The position numbers and the translations under genes are program-made. This document shows, in pieces, positions 63,475-64,000 of a DNA stretch of 64,000 bases; the first letter of the stretch is position 1, and every line of letters starts with the position of its first letter. The DNA lies in the NCBI GenBank assembly GCA_947491225.1, contig CANLIE010000002.1, positions 62,001-126,000 of the forward strand. The letters are read 5' to 3'. This stretch comes from an uncultured Cellulophaga sp. Lineage in GTDB: Bacteria; Bacteroidota; Bacteroidia; Flavobacteriales; Flavobacteriaceae. A model generated the notes under the pieces. It searched no databases. It was not told where the DNA came from and saw only the letters and a program-made list of their open reading frames with translations.

Positions 63475-64000
63475 ATTAGCTTTAGATTTTAGTACTCCTT
63501 TTACATCGTATATAATTCCAGCTTTATTTTTGTGCTTATCTAAATCAATATTCAAAAATTCATTATGAGCAACAGCAAGTACTATTGCATCATAAGTTTT
63601 GTTTGGTAACTTTTTACTTGTAGTAAGGTCATATTCTTCAATAACTTCTTCAGGAGAAGCCCACGGGTCATAAATATCTATATTTGTACCATAAGATTGT
63701 AAATTATTTATAACATCAACCACTTTTGTATTACGCACATCAGGACAATTTTCTTTAAATGTAATGCCAAGAATCAATATATTAGAACCCTTAATTTTAA
63801 TGTCATTTTGAATCATAAGCTTAACGATTTCAGAAGCAATGTAATTTCCCATTCCATCATTAAGCCTTCTTCCAGCTAAGATAATTTCAGGGTGATATCC
63901 ATATTCTTGAGCTTTTTGAGCTAAATAATAAGGGTCTACACCAATACAATGCCCACCCACTAAACCAGGTTTAAAGGGCAGAAAATTCCATTTTGTACCA
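63463..64000 (-). CDS. UDP-sugar 6-dehydrogenase (TviB/WbpO-like), 5' part outside the window
   Basis: The gene is cut by the right edge of the window; the frame stays open from 64000 to a TGA at 63463. The visible C-terminal ~179 residues include KWNFLPFKPGLVGGHCIGVD (catalytic Cys), AGRRLNDGMGNYIASEIVKL, ILILGITFKENCPDVRNTKV and a C-terminal domain ending KGVLKSKANKRL. This pattern fits the TviB/WbpO branch (UDP-GlcNAc or UDP-GalNAc 6-dehydrogenase) rather than wecC. It may start another minus-strand sugar pathway beyond the window. Confidence 0.88.
   Translation of the reverse strand, partial: GTKWNFLPFKPGLVGGHCIGVDPYYLAQKAQEYGYHPEIILAGRRLNDGMGNYIASEIVKLMIQNDIKIKGSNILILGITFKENCPDVRNTKVVDVINNLQSYGTNIDIYDPWASPEEVIEEYDLTTSKKLPNKTYDAIVLAVAHNEFLNIDLDKHKNKAGIIYDVKGVLKSKANKRL

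Overview
The window comes from an AT-rich member of the Bacteroidota, most likely a marine Flavobacteriaceae. The signs are a Bacteroidota-type Hcp (TssD), a bacillithiol gene (bshA), FabV, a GH3/beta-lactamase fusion, flavobacterial gene neighbourhoods (tsaD-rsmE-DUF4159-AI-2E facing tamB; lptD facing amidase-mlaD-FeS genes), frequent TTG starts, and promoters of the TTTG-19-TAnnTTTG type. I cannot name the genus from sequence alone. No rRNA, tRNA, CRISPR array or intact transposase was seen.

Layout. (1) 1-5892, all minus strand: a type VI secretion polymorphic-toxin island. One full-length Hcp protein carries a C-terminal effector. Behind it lie three immunity-like lipoprotein genes alternating with displaced or decayed copies of the effector tip, then a frameshifted tip of an unrelated, nuclease-like toxin with a candidate immunity gene cut by the window edge. 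(2) 6234-39000: core genome. yebC; a thiol-redox group (dsbD, an orphan DsbD N-domain, a TlpA-like lipoprotein); a VanX-like dipeptidase; tsaD-rsmE-DUF4159-AI-2E-methyltransferase divergent from tamB; pfkA-gapA-N-acetylglucosamine kinase; lptD-fabV-ridA divergent from amidase-mlaD-two Fe-S proteins-conserved protein-GH3/serine hydrolase-bshA. Two related MITE-like elements with CCTGAGTT/AACTCAGG ends sit in the gaps after tamB and after bshA. (3) 39300-64000: a large surface-polysaccharide locus. It opens with a C10 tract upstream of an AlgI-type O-acyltransferase and an SGNH-like protein. A convergent minus-strand cassette follows (CapK-like ligase, ATP-grasp, DegT-like PLP protein, phosphoglycosyl transferase, and a PglD-like/FemAB-like fusion). 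Then come a solitary beta-helix lipoprotein and a tightly packed plus-strand operon (flippase, glycosyltransferases, polymerase, wecB, wecC, acyltransferase, capE, cupin, capF, capG, WbuB-like transferase). The window ends inside a second nucleotide-sugar dehydrogenase on the minus strand.

How it fits together. The polysaccharide genes predict a Wzx/Wzy-assembled polymer containing UDP-ManNAcA-derived (WecB/WecC) and UDP-L-FucNAc-derived (CapE/F/G) sugars, started by a small membrane phosphoglycosyl transferase and decorated by acyl groups and possibly amino-acid groups. The toxin island would arm a T6SS tube whose structural genes lie outside the window. Its repeat structure suggests that toxin tips and immunity lipoproteins have been duplicated and swapped by recombination.
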